This document shows positions 1 to 13,075 of a DNA stretch of 64,000 nt, piece after piece. The notes below the pieces were generated by a model. It ran no database searches. It had not been told where the DNA came from and was given only the letters and a program-made list of their open reading frames with translations. The number at the start of each line of letters is the position of its first letter. Position 1 is the stretch's first letter. This stretch comes from Marchantia polymorpha subsp. ruderalis (Eukaryota > Streptophyta > Marchantiopsida > Marchantiales > Marchantiaceae): contig AP031351.1 in the NCBI GenBank assembly GCA_037833965.1, positions 13,528,501-13,592,500 on the forward strand, read 5' to 3'. Made by a program: the position numbers and the translations under genes.

Positions 1-2159
1 AGATTTGGAACGTTGTTGTCAGGTCTCCATGTACCGTAATGTTGGACTTTACGTGTGACATAATTAATACTCTGCTGTAGATCATACTGAAACTGAAATG
101 GATGTAACCAGATAGAGAGGACCCGTCAAGATATTAAATTCTGCAAGCCTCCTTATTACCAGTTTTCTAGACAGAGTGTGACTAGCCCAGTAATACGTGT
201 AGGGCATGAATCTCATATTTTTTCTACTGTAAATTTCACTCGGAATGATCTGATCCATCTGAGGTCCAAACTTTTGACCTCTCAAATAACCAGTTCTACA
301 AACTCCTCGTATGCTCATAAATTATGGGCTTTGCAAGTTCTTCTTGGCAATGAAAATCTTCTTACAGAAGATACCCTCAATTCATGACTTACTGATCATG
401 AGTGTTACGGACTTAACCAAGAATCTCAAGTGCGTTTTTTCTTTTGTAGCTTGAAGTACAGCACTTCAAGAATCGTCTCTTGTATATGCGAGTTGCTTTG
501 GTTTGACCATCAGCAGGTCTTGATGTTGCTGGAGTCGAATCAAATATCGTCCTCTTCAGTGCATAAATTTGTTCTATACCAGTATACCGAGGAAGATAGT
601 TTGCCCATTCCTGCCATTTTCAGATGAGTCACTGCGGTACTTGGAGAAGGGGTTAAGGCTTTAGAGTCTGACTTACTTGAGATGACGTTTTTTACAACTT
701 TTCACTGACCATTATGGAGTTTATCAGAATGATAACGAGAATGCTTTTGCTCTATAAATCCAACCTTCGTTGATATTATAGATCAGTTAAGGCTTCTCAC
801 TGCAAGGTTACTTACTCTTTCTTACTCTTTCGCGGCCCACGGTCGTTACTAAAAAAAACAATCAACATAAGCTCATTGCAAGAGCAGAGTCAGTGAAGAT
901 TCTTCCTAGCATGGCTGAGAAATCTCAGTTTCCGTAACTCTTTTCCACCTCCCAACTAGATAATCATATGGCTGCGCGGACACCAATAGTAATGGTAAGC
1001 AGAAACGGACGTTCAGTACTGGAACCAATTTGCATGTTGGAGAGGAGTGAGTCACGCTGGAGCTCATTCAGAAAGATCCATACTTCAGACTAGGGCCGCT
1101 TCCTCCAGCACAGCCAGATGCAGACTCTGAGTCTATATGCGTTCTCGTGAATGTCGTGCTCCAGAAAAGGAATACAATACAGGTCTAAAGACTCGCAGAT
1201 ATTTTAATGGGCCAGCAGTCAAGGCCTGGTCTACCTTCTCTAGGGCTGAAGGGACCTTGCATTGCATCACGTCAATTGAGTCTGAGATCCACTTCGATTC
1301 ATGCTCCGGAGCGATTGGTGCCGAAACTGTTGAGTCGCTAACTTGGTGCTAGACCAGTCGATGAGTCATCGAAGCAGAAACTTAAGACCACAAGAACGAC
1401 CCCATACGGTACCGACGTACGGGTGCCTGACCTGACACTGAAAGGGAACCCCCCGGGCCCCAAGCAGAAACAGTTTGCGCCTTATTATTTTTGCAGATTC
1501 ACCTGATCCACTAGTGCCACTACCACTGAGTCAGTCGGGCAGTCCACCCTCAAGCACAGTTTCTCATCTAGTCTGCATTTTAGCTCGTTTTCCAGTCTGT
1601 ACACCACAGCACGCCGTACTGCATAGTTGTGTAGTATTCTTGTATAGGTAACCAAGTCGCTCGTCTGAGCCCAGTATTTGTAAGCCAGCGACACCATCAC
1701 CACGGTACGGTGTCTAACTCGTAACCCGGCAACTTGGTATGACGAAGGGACCGACTCCCCTCGCGACGAATCTAACGAGAGGAAAGAAACAGAGAGAAGA
1801 ATGTCAGAGAGGTACCGGAGATGATCGCGTCAACTATTTGTGCAAACGGACGGACGTCTATGAGGATCGAACTCGTCCGCTTGCGGAAAATTTCAAACCG
1901 GGTGCGTCAGCTGAGTCAGCTCTCAGCAAGTTTGTCGTTTAGGATTCCGACGTGGCAGGCTGCAATCATCCGTTGGACTCGAAGACCAACGGCGTCCATG
2001 ACCGGAGCGGGTAGCAAACGAAGGACCATACGTCCAGGGCGGGTCGGAGATCCTGCCCCAGCAGCACACAATCTAAAATTAACGCCCGAGATGCGTCCCA
2101 ACTTGAACTTGTAGGGTTTGAGTCTTGGCGCCTTGCAGGAACTGTACACTGTAGCGGAC
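1..2159. other. Intergenic DNA, no recognised gene
   Basis: Moderate-GC, non-repetitive-looking sequence. Short open frames exist on both strands, the longest about 100 codons, but none resembles a protein family I know, and no run of exons joined by plausible GT-AG introns stood out. It could hold UTR or exons of a gene lying to the left of the window. Confidence 0.5.
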
Positions 2160-2201
2160 ATCGGAGGATCGGAGGATCGGAGGCTCGGAGGCTCGGAGGC
2201 A
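2160..2201. repeat. Short 8-bp tandem repeat
   Basis: Five or so head-to-tail copies of an 8-mer, first as gatcggag and then as gctcggag. The single-base switch between the two halves suggests that a variant unit was itself duplicated. The tract lies in a GC-rich patch (about 1900-2400) that also holds overlapping open frames on both strands, which are probably by-products of the base composition. Confidence 0.75.
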
Positions 2202-3900
2202 TCGCCCTTCGTTGAGCCTTTTGCTGGAGGTGGAGGGAGGAATCTGCGGGCTTGGGCAAGTTGGAGAAGGTCCGAGCAGATCCATCCATGGCACGGAGGG
2301 GTCGGTGCGCGCTCGATGGCGAGGGCGAGAGCTAGGGTTAAATCGTCGAGCTCTTGCTACCAGTTGCAGTGATCGGGGTAACTTTCTCATGGACAAAGCA
2401 GTAGATCTACTTCGGATGGAGTCGTATTAACTTTTTGTTACAAGTGGTGTCAGGAAGTCAAGTGCTCGTCACATCTTCTCTCACAAGCAACAGATTCCAA
2501 ATTACTAACATGTCATGGACTCATGGCTGCTGAGCTTGACATATTCAAAGCCACCTTCCCCATTGGCTGCGGTTGAGGTTGCCCACGTGGGTGGAAAGCA
2601 GGCAAGACATGTGACCACTGACGTTCGAGAGTGAATGAGTGATAACATATAGAGCGAACAAGAAGATCTCCCATAATTGTCGTCAGTCTGTCTGACAGTC
2701 AGACTGCAAACGAAATCTTCTTGGCAGGTCCTCCGGCCCGTCTGGTCCCGTTCTGCAAGTTGTAATACTCCGATTTCACCCTCGTTCCCTCTCTTTCCTC
2801 CTAGAACGACAACCTTTTCCTTTTATGGAATTTGCTTTTTCTCGTCTTGCTTTGCTTTGTGATTACCTATATTGCCTCCCTCTTCATCCTCCATGGGATT
2901 GATTCCTGACAATTTTTAATTCCAGATTTTACTCATCATAACTCATAAACTGTTGCGCCAAATGTTTTATTCTAATTAGTCCCGCTGTCTAAAAGATTGC
3001 TAATAATGATAGTTGTCCGAGTATTATTTCTTGGAGATAGCATGAAAAAGTTATCACCTAATCTCCAGTTTTTCACACTCAACAGACTCCTTTTGAGCCA
3101 TCACCCTATCTTTCCTGGTCATTTTCATTTTCTTGTTTTAGCGATTGTCTCATTTTTTTGGTTCTCTTGTCCTTTATTCCTGTCAAAAATATTGCCCTAG
3201 AGTTTATATTTGAAAAATGAAAAGAGAACATTATTGAGATAAACTAATGGAATCGTCACGATAATCATGGCTTTTGGGTCGAGGTTTACGTTTTTGTATC
3301 CCAATTGGAGAACAATTTTTTCTCATGTCTTCGCTGATATTTAGAATATGAAAATAAAGTTATCTGCCGATAGTGTTGTGACCTACTCATAAGCAGACCC
3401 TGGTTCTAGGCTTGAGCGCTTCGCTTTCCTTTCACTTTCTCAGTGTCGCTGGATATATTTGGTCTTATTGGCTTCATACAACTTTGTGTTTTGGACTTCT
3501 TGTTTGTAAGGTACTCTGTTCTGCAGCATGAAACAGAAGCTTCCATGCGTGTCGTTACTACTTCCTTATCCAAGTTACATATCTACCTCGCATCTAATTG
3601 GTGCACATTCATCCAATGATAGATGCTGTGTATCTCTTATTTTCCATCTCACTACATTATCCACCATCTCATTTTTATTATTCGAATATTAATGTTTGAT
3701 ACTTTGTGATTAAGAATGAGACTTATGTGTCACACTTGGTGCATGCAGCCGTCCAACTAGCCTTCCTCTCACATAGAATGGCTTTAACATTTTCAAAATT
3801 TAACGAATGTTTGGGCTAGAATCGACATATATTGGTGTATAAAAGGATTATATCCATGAGCACGAGTTTTTCATGTTGAATGTGAAAGTAATTAAGAGGT
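2202..3900. other. Intergenic DNA, no recognised gene
   Basis: GC falls steadily toward the AT-rich region on the right. A perfect palindromic G-box (cccacgtggg, 2582-2591) is visible, but no gene can be attached to it. No coding exon is recognised. Confidence 0.45.
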
Positions 3901-5833
3901 ACAGTGGGCCTACTCAACAGAGAAGCACCAAATATATCTGTCAGGTTGAACGATACATGTGGGCATAATACTGATTGACTGATTAAATATTAATCCTACG
4001 TCACCTTGATTATTCACACTCTGCCGATCCCCGTAGTAATATATTGCTAGGGGCAGGTCCTGCTTCATCCACATTTTTTGTAGATAGAAATGTTGGGGAA
4101 GTAATTCATGAAAAACCACAATTGGGAGAGGTCTCAAGGTATACTAAAGCTCCAAGAATGCACCCGAGCGAGTATTCGACACTCCCCTAAAATGTATACT
4201 CTTGAGTCAAAGAAAAATATGAAAGAAGTTAAAAGATAACATGGACATTATCTATATAAGCATACTGTTTCATGTATTGTCAGGTAGTGGCCGATCCAAG
4301 AAAACCCCGAGTCAACTCGATTTATTGAACAACAATGACATGCAAAGGAGATACTGCACCATAGCATATCATTCTAGCTCTAAGTTTTATTTTCATTAGT
4401 TTGTTTAATAATTCGAAAATACTAAATTTTCGAAATATGATAATTAAAACATCAATTCAAATATCAAATTTTCAACATATACTATAGAAAGTTACTTATA
4501 GCTATCCATAATACAGCAATTATATCACATGATAAATTTTCATGTGTAAATAGTAGAATCTTTGATTTATGTCAAATGATGTTCCACTATGATATCAATG
4601 AGTAGTACCATGTTCACTTTTGTGATTATAGAAATAAACAGTTTAATTGTCATGCTTTCTCCTCTTTAACTCGATGACACACTCTCAAATTCAAGATTAA
4701 ACATATATATAGAATGGGTATTTCTTGCCATATCAAGCTGATGTATTACTCTCATGCTAGTCTCAAATCATGTATTTATCATTTCATCAAATTTCAAAAC
4801 CTTCTCAAATTATAAGGCATGTTAACAATCCTAATTTCATTTAGTTTAATTCACGATATGTTTCTTAATCTAAGAAAACCATTACCGTGGTCAAATTAGA
4901 ATGGCATCGGATTAGATTTCAAATTCAAAATAATCAAGATTTGCTCAATTTCTTCAAATCAGAATTTGAAAATGCTTTATATCAAATTGATTATATAGTT
5001 ATATAAGAAATATTTCCTTTTCTAAAATGAAGATCCAAATAGAAGTATTGGGTATAAGGTTCTTGAAATAAAATTTATTCAAACAATGTGAAATCATGAG
5101 GTTTAAATTGTTAGTATAAACGAGACATCTAAGTAATTGAGAAAGATTTAATTTCCTTTCAAGAAAATACCATACGAATCATTGTACACAATTTATATTT
5201 ATAATATATCTATCTATGTATAGAATAAATAAAAAATACAATAAAAAATTAAAGTTCAAACAGGAATATAAAATTATTTAAATAAATAGAATTTTTTTAT
5301 TTTTTTAACAATTGAATAAAATCTTTTTTTTCAAAATTCATTGTAGTATTCAACTCAACAATAAAAATCCTAAACTGAATTGAATCAAATAGTTCAACTT
5401 CTATTATGAATTTAAAAACACAAATAAATTTTTTAAAAATCATTCCTAAGGAAATTCTACATTAAAGTAAAAAATATTCATCTTCATAAATGTTAATGTA
5501 AATCTTTGAACATTAATGAACTATATGAATGTTTAGAGTTGAAAACAAAATATTTTGCTCACAATCATCATCCATACCTTTATGAATATATCACACTATT
5601 TTCATAGCCATATACAATATTAAAATACCATATTATAGAAACGTATCATAAAATAAAATAAGAATGGAAAAATGAATTGAAATGTGAATGTATTTGAAAT
5701 TTGTTTCACCTAAAATTAATTTAAAATATTAATCTAAATATTCAAAACTTAAAAAATAACATCAGTAAAACATATCATACATAGGATATGAAATAATATC
5801 ATTAATCTATAATATCAATAAATATATCAATAT

Positions 5834-5871
<38 letters not shown>

Positions 5872-6847
5872 ATAATTTGTAATACCTCAATAAATCTAGT
5901 TTCACTCTATGAAAATCAATAAAGCTATATAAAAAATAATTAAAAATATGATATTATTAAGAAAAGATATCAATCAAAATATTCATCTTTGAACTTGTAA
6001 AAAATAAATCTCATATATTTTATTCATTAAACTTTAATCCAATATGATATACATGGTACCATATCTTATCTGATTAAATATAAGTTTCAGAAAAATTATG
6101 AAAAGAAAATTTAAGAAGATTCAAAAAATTAAAAAATTAGAAATTATGAAAAAAAAATTGACAAGATATAATATCAGCCTTTAAAACTAAAATGAAAATG
6201 AAAATGATTAAAAATGAACAAACATCCAAAAAATTTATACGTTTTGAAAAAAACCTGACTACTAAATAATATAAACAAGTACTATTTTTGTTCAGTTGAA
6301 AACAAATGTTAATAATTGTCTTAAGAATTTATTACATGAGCAATATATCATGAAATTATATTTTTAATTAAAATTCAAAATTCAAAATTTTAATCATTTA
6401 TAATAAATTATGATATTAAATAAAAAATTTAAAGATTATTCTAAAAATTTTCGCTTTTTTTTTAAAAAAGATAAATCTTGCAAATTTTTTCTATTGACAA
6501 GAAGCATCAGAATTTATAAATTTTATATTTGTTAAAGAAATATTAATTTGTTTACTTCAATCTGAATTGGTGTTTTCCTCGTTTTAATTAAAAAGTTAAT
6601 CAATTATTTGTTTTAAAGTTGAAACTCCTTGTATTTTTTCAAAGTAACATTATCGCAAATGATTTATCATGAAATAAATGTAAGATATACAAAAATAATT
6701 TTGTGATTTTTAAAAAAAAATCCAATATGAAAATGCAACTTTGATAAATATTTCAAAAATTATTAAAAATTATTTGAAAATTTTGAAATTAATTTTGAAA
6801 CAATTTTACTATGCAATATACATATGAAAACAATATTTCTTTTCAAA
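3901..6847. other. AT-rich intergenic DNA
   Basis: Very AT-rich DNA with long A and T runs and no long open frames. It looks like heavily decayed transposable-element DNA, but I see no diagnostic domain, LTR pair or terminal inverted repeat in it apart from the AT microsatellite. Confidence 0.6.
5836..5870. repeat. (AT)n microsatellite
   Basis: An uninterrupted dinucleotide AT run of about 33 bp inside AT-rich intergenic DNA. It is likely length-variable. Confidence 0.95.
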
Positions 6848-6985
6848 TGTTGAAGTTAACTCTAGTTAATAAGTTAACTTAGGTTAACCGCATATGTAAC
6901 TATTTATAGTTTGGAGTGGTTGACTACCTTGGGTATATATACCCTAAGAGTGATAAGAAGACATCACTTCAAGCATTCAACACAA
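6848..6985 (+). mobile_element. Left part of a Copia-type LTR
   Basis: Begins with TGTTGAAGTTAAC, like the TGTTGAGATTAAC start of the TRIM LTR at 20860 (minus strand). The same order of landmarks follows: a ctatttatag block, then a gtatatatacc TATA-like block at about 6933-6947. The expected right part of this LTR appears only at 8118-8235, so the LTR seems to be interrupted by about 1.1 kb of unrelated, GC-richer DNA. Family assignment rests on this shared landmark order, not on high identity. Confidence 0.5.
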
Positions 6986-7245
6986 AAGCCCTGAAAGAAC
7001 GGTTCTCGACACCCGCCTCTCTCTCTTATTCAGCCGTGCAGCAACCCTCCAATCACTCCATCGATCGATCACTCCAAGATCGCTCCGGATCACGACGTCT
7101 CGCTCACTGAAATCATGAAATCACTCACTCACAACACTCCACAGCAAACACTCAGATTTTTCAGATTCATGACTATGTCACATTACCTCATCAAACAGCA
7201 ATAGCTTGTGGCCTTGGAGGGGATCAGAAAGATTTCGGTGGATAT

Positions 7246-7541
7246 GGAATTGCTGGCGAACCAAGTGCATCAGAGACTGAAGCATGCGAAGGACGAAGAT
7301 GATGATGATGACAATGATGAAAGTAAGCACAGAAATAACATCAAAGAATGGAAAGAAGCGGGATAGAGATCACAAGCAGGAGATGCATGGTGAGAAAGAT
7401 GGCAAGGAGAAGAAGAAAAATCGAAGCGACAAACACCGCAAGCGATCAGGGCGAGATGATTCAAGCCGACAGAGAATGATCCAATATGATATACATGAAA
7501 CAAGCTGGACGCGACAAATGAGCTACTGCTACTCTAGCTGA
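7246..7541 (+). pseudogene. K/R-rich host gene fragment, broken
   Basis: One frame starting with an ATG at 7246 gives a Glu/Leu-rich beginning and then an Asp/Glu run from gat-repeat codons (about 7297-7320), and stops at 7364-7366. A second frame over about 7345-7480 gives a strongly basic stretch with KKRDRD, EKDGKEKKK and KHRKRSGRDDSS-like blocks, as in RS- or K-rich nuclear and splicing proteins. The two frames are not continuous, so a frameshift or a lost intron lies between them. Codon-like composition differs sharply from the AT-rich flanks. I cannot name the parent gene. It could also be simple low-complexity sequence. Confidence 0.35.
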
Positions 7542-7744
7542 ATTCGGAGAGAGTGGAGGGATGACAGACGATCGAAGATGTCGAGTTGAGACCCACCACG
7601 CGACGAACAACCTGCTGCTACTCTTAGAGGGGAGGGATGAGGAGTGGAGATGGTTCCGGCCTACGACACCCAGTACCCAAGGATTTTATAGTGAATCGCG
7701 TCCAACTGTCAGGAATTGCGTTTGAAACCGTGACCATTACAAAT

Positions 7745-7818
7745 AGGCGCCTGTGTGACCATTAAATAGGTGTCGGCGGGCGCTCGCTGGCACCTATTTA
7801 ATGGTCACACAGGCGCCT
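7745..7818. repeat. Perfect 28-bp inverted repeat (hairpin)
   Basis: Arms 7745-7772 and 7791-7818 are exact reverse complements. The 18-nt loop at 7773-7790 is GC-rich. The outer arm ends carry the palindrome aggcgcct. The sequence gtgaccatta also occurs just outside the left arm (7728-7737), so part of the arm is present as a direct repeat too. It lies within the insert that splits an LTR. Confidence 0.95.
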
Positions 7819-8117
7819 CATTTCAGCAGAATTATGAACTTTAAGGAGTCTCGCACAAATTTTCAAATTTACACGAGTCTCCGTAAAGTTCATACGTTTT
7901 TATTGAGGTTTGTAAATGTCAAGCTCATGTATACCTTGATGTGCAGTCGATGAGCAACTATAAGTACAAGATTGTGCAAACATTGATTGTGGAGTTCGAG
8001 CCCGATGAAACTGTCAAACATTCCATGAATGAAATCAATGCAGCTAATGCGAATCGCCGAGTCTCAATGAATGCATGTGAGGTTTTTCAGGCAATAAACG
8101 TAATTGTGTGCCCAGTC

Positions 8118-8235
8118 TTTATAATAAACTCTATAGTAAACTCTCTAGTGCTCTTCTCCCCGTGGACGTAGCCCTTGAGGGTGAACCACGTTATACTCTC
8201 ATGTCTCTGGTGTTGGTGTGACTTTGGTGTCGGTG
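8118..8235 (+). mobile_element. Right part of a Copia-type LTR
   Basis: Carries the block cgtggacgtag, then ccttgagggtgaaccacgt (8160-8191), which is also found in inverted form in the TRIM LTR (20681-20722), the solo LTR (46875-46910) and both LTRs of the 32-38 kb Copia element. A t/g-rich tail follows (gtctctggtgttggtgtg). It continues the LTR begun at 6848. The true right end is uncertain. Confidence 0.55.
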
Positions 8236-9721
8236 TGACTAAATGATGAGTGGTTCTGAGTTTTAAAGTTTTCAATTTTTGGATTAAAAATATTTTTCAA
8301 AGTAAGGGTTGAATTTTATATTTTTGAAATATATAATAATATTGAAAAATAGTAACAATTGAAACATTTATTTTGAAATTTTTCGGAATTAAACTATTGA
8401 AAAATTGAATATTGAAATTATTTAGATTTTAAAATATGACAAAAAAACACTTTAAAAATATTTTGTGAAAATATTGATAAAATACAACTTAAAGTTATAA
8501 ATCTGAAAATTTGAATTTCATGAATTTATATTTTTTTATTTTTTATTGATAAATTTTATTTTTCAAAATAAAATAGAAGTTTCACTTCTTAATAAAAATA
8601 TAAGTTATAAGAAGTAATTCTACTATTCAAATAAATTAAATGCAATTAAGATAATAATCTGTATGTCTTTCTATTATTTTTCTATCAATACTAGGATGAA
8701 GAAAATTAAATTAAATTTTTTTAAAGACATAAATTAAAAAATCTAATATTTTTCCTTCGAAAATATTTTTGAAATATTCAGTAGACATATTACATATTCT
8801 TTGATAATCGAATACTTTTTTTAAAAAAAACATTGGTTGGTAGATTAACTAATATTATATCACTTGAATCAATGATATCTTATATTCCAAAAAATTTATC
8901 AAAATTTTTTTATTTTTGTTTTAGTGTTTTAAAATTATTTTAATATTCACAATTCTACAAATATTTGAAAGTAATAATAATATTTATGATTCATAACTCA
9001 TATTAAAATATATTCTTAAATAATTAAAGTTTATAAAATTAAAGAATTATTATAATGTTGATTTTAATTTGGATACTTGAATTTATAAAAATGTGCCTTT
9101 TTAATTATTTTAAATAATTTTTCTTTAATATTTCACATTTATGTAAAAAAATATATTTTATCACAATTTTTATGCAATATTTAAATATAAAATAATTTAT
9201 GGTCAATTTTTTTAACTTAAGCTGCATAGCCAAATTGAAAAATTATCGAGATTATATTAGTAAAAAAGTACTAGTAACAAGACAAAATTCTACTCTCTTG
9301 TTACTAGCCTATCTCATGGAGCCAAAGGGTTCGTTAGAGACATAACTAGTTTGAGGGTTGTATCACTTTCTTCAACACTAAGTCCATCTCATTTATATAC
9401 TTCATTGCCTAAAACATGAAGATGATACATAAAGATTTTGTAATATTGGGATCAATTGTTACTGTCACTCTTAGGAATCTTACTCAAGGTAACTCGGTGA
9501 TAGTTCAAATAATTCATCCACGATACATTGGTTATTGTATAATATTATCACAAAAAGTTTATTATTAAACTACATGTTTTCATATATTATTAAAAAAAAT
9601 TGCAACCTTGTGATGTTATCCATTTAATTTTGTATATATTATTTACAAATTTCAAAATTATAACTTTTTTAAAAAAGCAATAACATGATTTAATAACATT
9701 TATTTTCTATAACTGATGAAA

Positions 9722-9905
9722 TTTGTTTAATATTTCTATTTACTTCAAGATGTTTCTCATTATTGATTTCACTTTTTTACATATAAATTTTTTTTCTAAT
9801 TATTTTAGATTACGTGAGATTATTCATCTAGTAAAATAAACTGTTTAGATGTGTTTTAAATTTTTTTAGCTATCTATAGTAATTCATGATTGTAAATATT
9901 TGAGA
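9722..9905. repeat. Direct repeat, copy 1
   Basis: Roughly 170-180 bp recurs about 580 bp downstream at 10308-10470. Shared blocks include acatataaattttttttcta, gtgagattattcatcta and agctatctatagtaat. By eye the copies are largely identical with scattered substitutions, so this is an old local duplication or two members of a dispersed family. Confidence 0.75.
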
Positions 9906-9950
9906 TAGATTTTTTCAAAGATTTAAAAAAATACTCAGATGACTTTTCTT

Positions 9951-9980
9951 TTATATGGGATAGCGAGTTATCCCATATAA
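9951..9980. repeat. Perfect 12-bp hairpin
   Basis: Arms ttatatgggata (9951-9962) and its exact complement (9969-9980) with a 6-nt loop. Confidence 0.9.
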
Positions 9981-10307
9981 TTGTTTTGTATCTAGGGTGA
10001 AGATATTCTTGACAAAAATTTTACAAAGTATTTTATACTATCTAATAACACACTGTAATTGATATAATATGCAACTAAATTCAATCTCTTTTAAAGGTAG
10101 AAATTCGGATTTGTAATCTCATCTCCAACTTTATAAAGTTGCGCCAAAGATTTTGTATTGATGTGATGATTTTTTTTCATCTGTAATTTCTTGTGAAACG
10201 CAAGGATTAAAATAATCAACAATGGCTTTCCACACCCTTGACTCAAGTCTCTTTGACCACGGTCGAAGTTGGTGAATCTTTCATGGAGTCAACTTGGGCG
10301 GTTTTTA

Positions 10308-10470
10308 ATATTTAAATTTACTTCCAAGATATTTGTCATTATTGATTTAATTTTTTACATATAAATTTTTTTTCTAATTATTTTAGAATATGTGAGATTA
10401 TTCATCTAATAAAACAAACTGTTCAGATGTGTTTTAATTTTTTTAAGCTATCTATAGTAATAAATGATTA
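10308..10470. repeat. Direct repeat, copy 2
   Basis: Second copy of the sequence at 9722-9905, in the same orientation, with several substitutions. Confidence 0.75.
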
Positions 10471-10998
10471 TAAAAATTTTTCTAAGAAAACTATTAAAAT
10501 GTTGTTAAAATATTCATAATCAGCCAAAAAAGTTTATTCATTTGAGATTCGATTGTTTTAAAAAATAAACTTCAATATAGTGCTAATTTAAATTGCTTCA
10601 TTAATTTTATCATTTTTTATTTATATTTTTCCAAATTCAATAATATTTGAAAATTTAATTTTTTTAAATATAACACATGAGCTCCGTCAAAAAATTTCAT
10701 TCTAAGCACATGTTAATATAATCATATCAATATGAAGTTTAAGGAAATGAATCAGAATGGTTTGTATGAAATCCGATCTATGTTTCATTAAAAAGTCATC
10801 ATATTTTATAATACTTTCAAATTTGTTTAATTTTTTATTTATCATTATGTATAATACATTTTTATAATTCTTTTGATAGATTCAAATATTTTTTTTACCA
10901 TTCAATGATTTAAAACGTTCTGTTTCACATGTAACATATTTCAGTGTATACGTAATATATAAACAGTTTAGTTTTATTCTGTTGACATTATCAATAAT

Positions 10999-11027
10999 GA
11001 TTTTTGGATCATAATGATCCAAAAATC
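10999..11027. repeat. Perfect 14-bp palindrome
   Basis: Arms gatttttggatcat (10999-11012) and its exact complement (11014-11027) separated by one base. Confidence 0.92.
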
Positions 11028-11439
11028 TAAATCATAGTTCCACTATCATATTAGTTTTGAAAACTTTGGATTTTTTCACATTTTTTTATGTTCATATAAT
11101 TTTTTTTGGATATCATAATTCAAAATCTAGTTTAATATAAAGCTTGAATGTAGTGACATTTTGTAACAAACCAAACATTTGCAAAATCTACTCTACTGCT
11201 TTGAACATGTATGGTGCTGGTTTTCTGATTCATGAAATTTGTGACCATAACGTTTTATGCTCCTAACTTTTAAATCCATGGAAGTATTGTGATTTGGAGA
11301 AAACGTCTTATAAAACGTAAAAACAGGAACAAAATTAATTATGTGGTTAAAGCTAATTGATATTACATGTGGAACCTAAATCTTCAGCCTAGTTTTAGTT
11401 CGTGTCCAATTTTTGCGCCAAAATTTAACTCAAACAAAA

Positions 11440-13075
11440 TAAATGAAACACTTACAGATTGTTGTCATGAGTTTGGTTTCAATCTTTTCTACTTCTTGTA
11501 CTTAGTGTTTTACGAGTATATTTATTAAAAATATAGAATTTTATTGAAAAAAAAGGTTATTGATTATAGTAAATGAGAATCATTCATAAATTTAATGCTG
11601 TTTTTCTTGGCTATGCAACTAAGTTTAAAAATTCAATTTTAACCTATTTGATATTTTCATATTGCATGATAAATTATGATATAATATTTTTTTAAATAAA
11701 TTTAAAATTGAAAGAAAAGTATTCAAAATACTTAAAAGATGCATTTTCATAAATTCAAGTAATCAAATTAAAGTCAACTTTGAGCTAACTTTTGATTTTA
11801 TAAAATTTGATTATTTAACAAGACAGATCAATATGAATAATAAAAATTTATCTGTCTACAAGGAGTTTTCTTTTGGGAATATCGAGTTGTATAAGTAGAT
11901 TTAACTCACTACGATTTTAAGCTCAAAGTGATAAGATTAAATCGACAGAAAAATTATTATTATATATTATATTAATAAAATATTATTATCTCTAAATATT
12001 TATATAATTATGATGTTTTTAAATAATATAGAATATAAAAAACTAAGAATAAAAAATTTAAATTTGAATGTAGAAGTTTGTATTTACATTTATATTATAT
12101 TTGGAGCCGTCCTATTCTTGTAAAATTATGATTTTTTTGAGTAATATAAAATGAAAAAAATAAAAAATTCCATCATATCATATTTGGAACAAAATACTCA
12201 TCTTAGCTCTAGATCGGATTGACTCTGACTGGTTGATTCTGGCATAGTATACAAAAAGTTAACTCAAACTACACTAGTAAAACATTACTTTCATGTCATG
12301 AGTTTAGTTCGGATCTTCTGTACTTCTTGTACTTAGTGTTTTACAAGTATGTTTATTGAAACAATTTAATGTATTGAAAAAGAATTCATTGATTATAGTG
12401 AATAAGAATCATTCATAAATAAAATGCTGTTTTTCTTGGCTATGCAACTATGTTAAAAAAATCAATTTTAACCTATTTGATATTTGAATATTGCATGATA
12501 AATTATGATAAAATCATTTTTTAAATAAATTTAAAATTCAAAAAAAGTATTCAAAATACTTGAAAGATGCATTTTCATAAATTTAGGTAGTCAATTTAAA
12601 GTCAGCGTAAAGTCAGCGTTGAGCTAACTTTTAACTATATAAAATGTGATTATTTAACAACACAGATCAATATGAATCATAAAAATTATTATATATTATA
12701 TTAATAAAAAATTATTATCTTTAAAATTATGATGTTTTTAAATAATATAGAATGGAAAAAACTAACAATTAAAAAATAAAATAAAAAATTTATATTTTTG
12801 TATTTTACATTTATATTATATTCGGAGCCAAATTCCAATTTGGAGCCGTCCTATTCTTGTAAAATTATAATTTTTTAAGTAATGTAAAATGGAAAAACAC
12901 TAAAAAAATAAAATGAAAAATTTCATCATCTTATATTTGGATTAAAATACTCATTCTAGCTCTAGATAGCTCCACTCTGGCCGAGTATATAAGAAGTTAA
13001 CTCAAACCACGTTAGTAAAACATGAGTTTCATGTCATGAATTTAGTTCCAATCTCCTGTTATGCTTGTACTCAGA
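11440..13075. repeat. Degenerate tandem duplication, 0.74-0.83-kb unit
   Basis: Copy A runs from about 11440, copy B from about 12271, and a truncated copy C from about 13011. Landmarks shared by A and B are tacttcttgtacttagtg (11490 and 12321), tgctgtttttcttggctatg (11597 and 12425), ttttaacctatttgatattt, and ggagccgtcctattcttg (12103 and 12843). Copy C is cut off at about 13075, where the GC-rich island starts. No coding domain is visible. The unit could be a decayed transposable element or satellite monomer. Confidence 0.8.

Larger units (their letters stand above)
6986..8117. mobile_element. Insert of gene-like DNA inside a split LTR
   Basis: GC-richer DNA between the two halves of an LTR. 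The first part (about 7000-7560) looks like a 5' UTR plus coding sequence: C/T-rich stretches, then an acidic run and a K/R-rich reading frame. The middle (7745-7818) is a perfect 28-bp inverted repeat. The right part (7820-8110) has an open frame of about 76 codons that I do not recognise. Exact insertion ends and any target duplication are not clear, so the borders are approximate. Gene-fragment capture by a transposable element is the simplest inference. Confidence 0.4.
8236..11439. other. AT-rich intergenic DNA
   Basis: Decayed AT-rich sequence. A dispersed direct repeat and two perfect hairpins are listed separately. No protein domain is recognisable in any frame. Confidence 0.55.
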
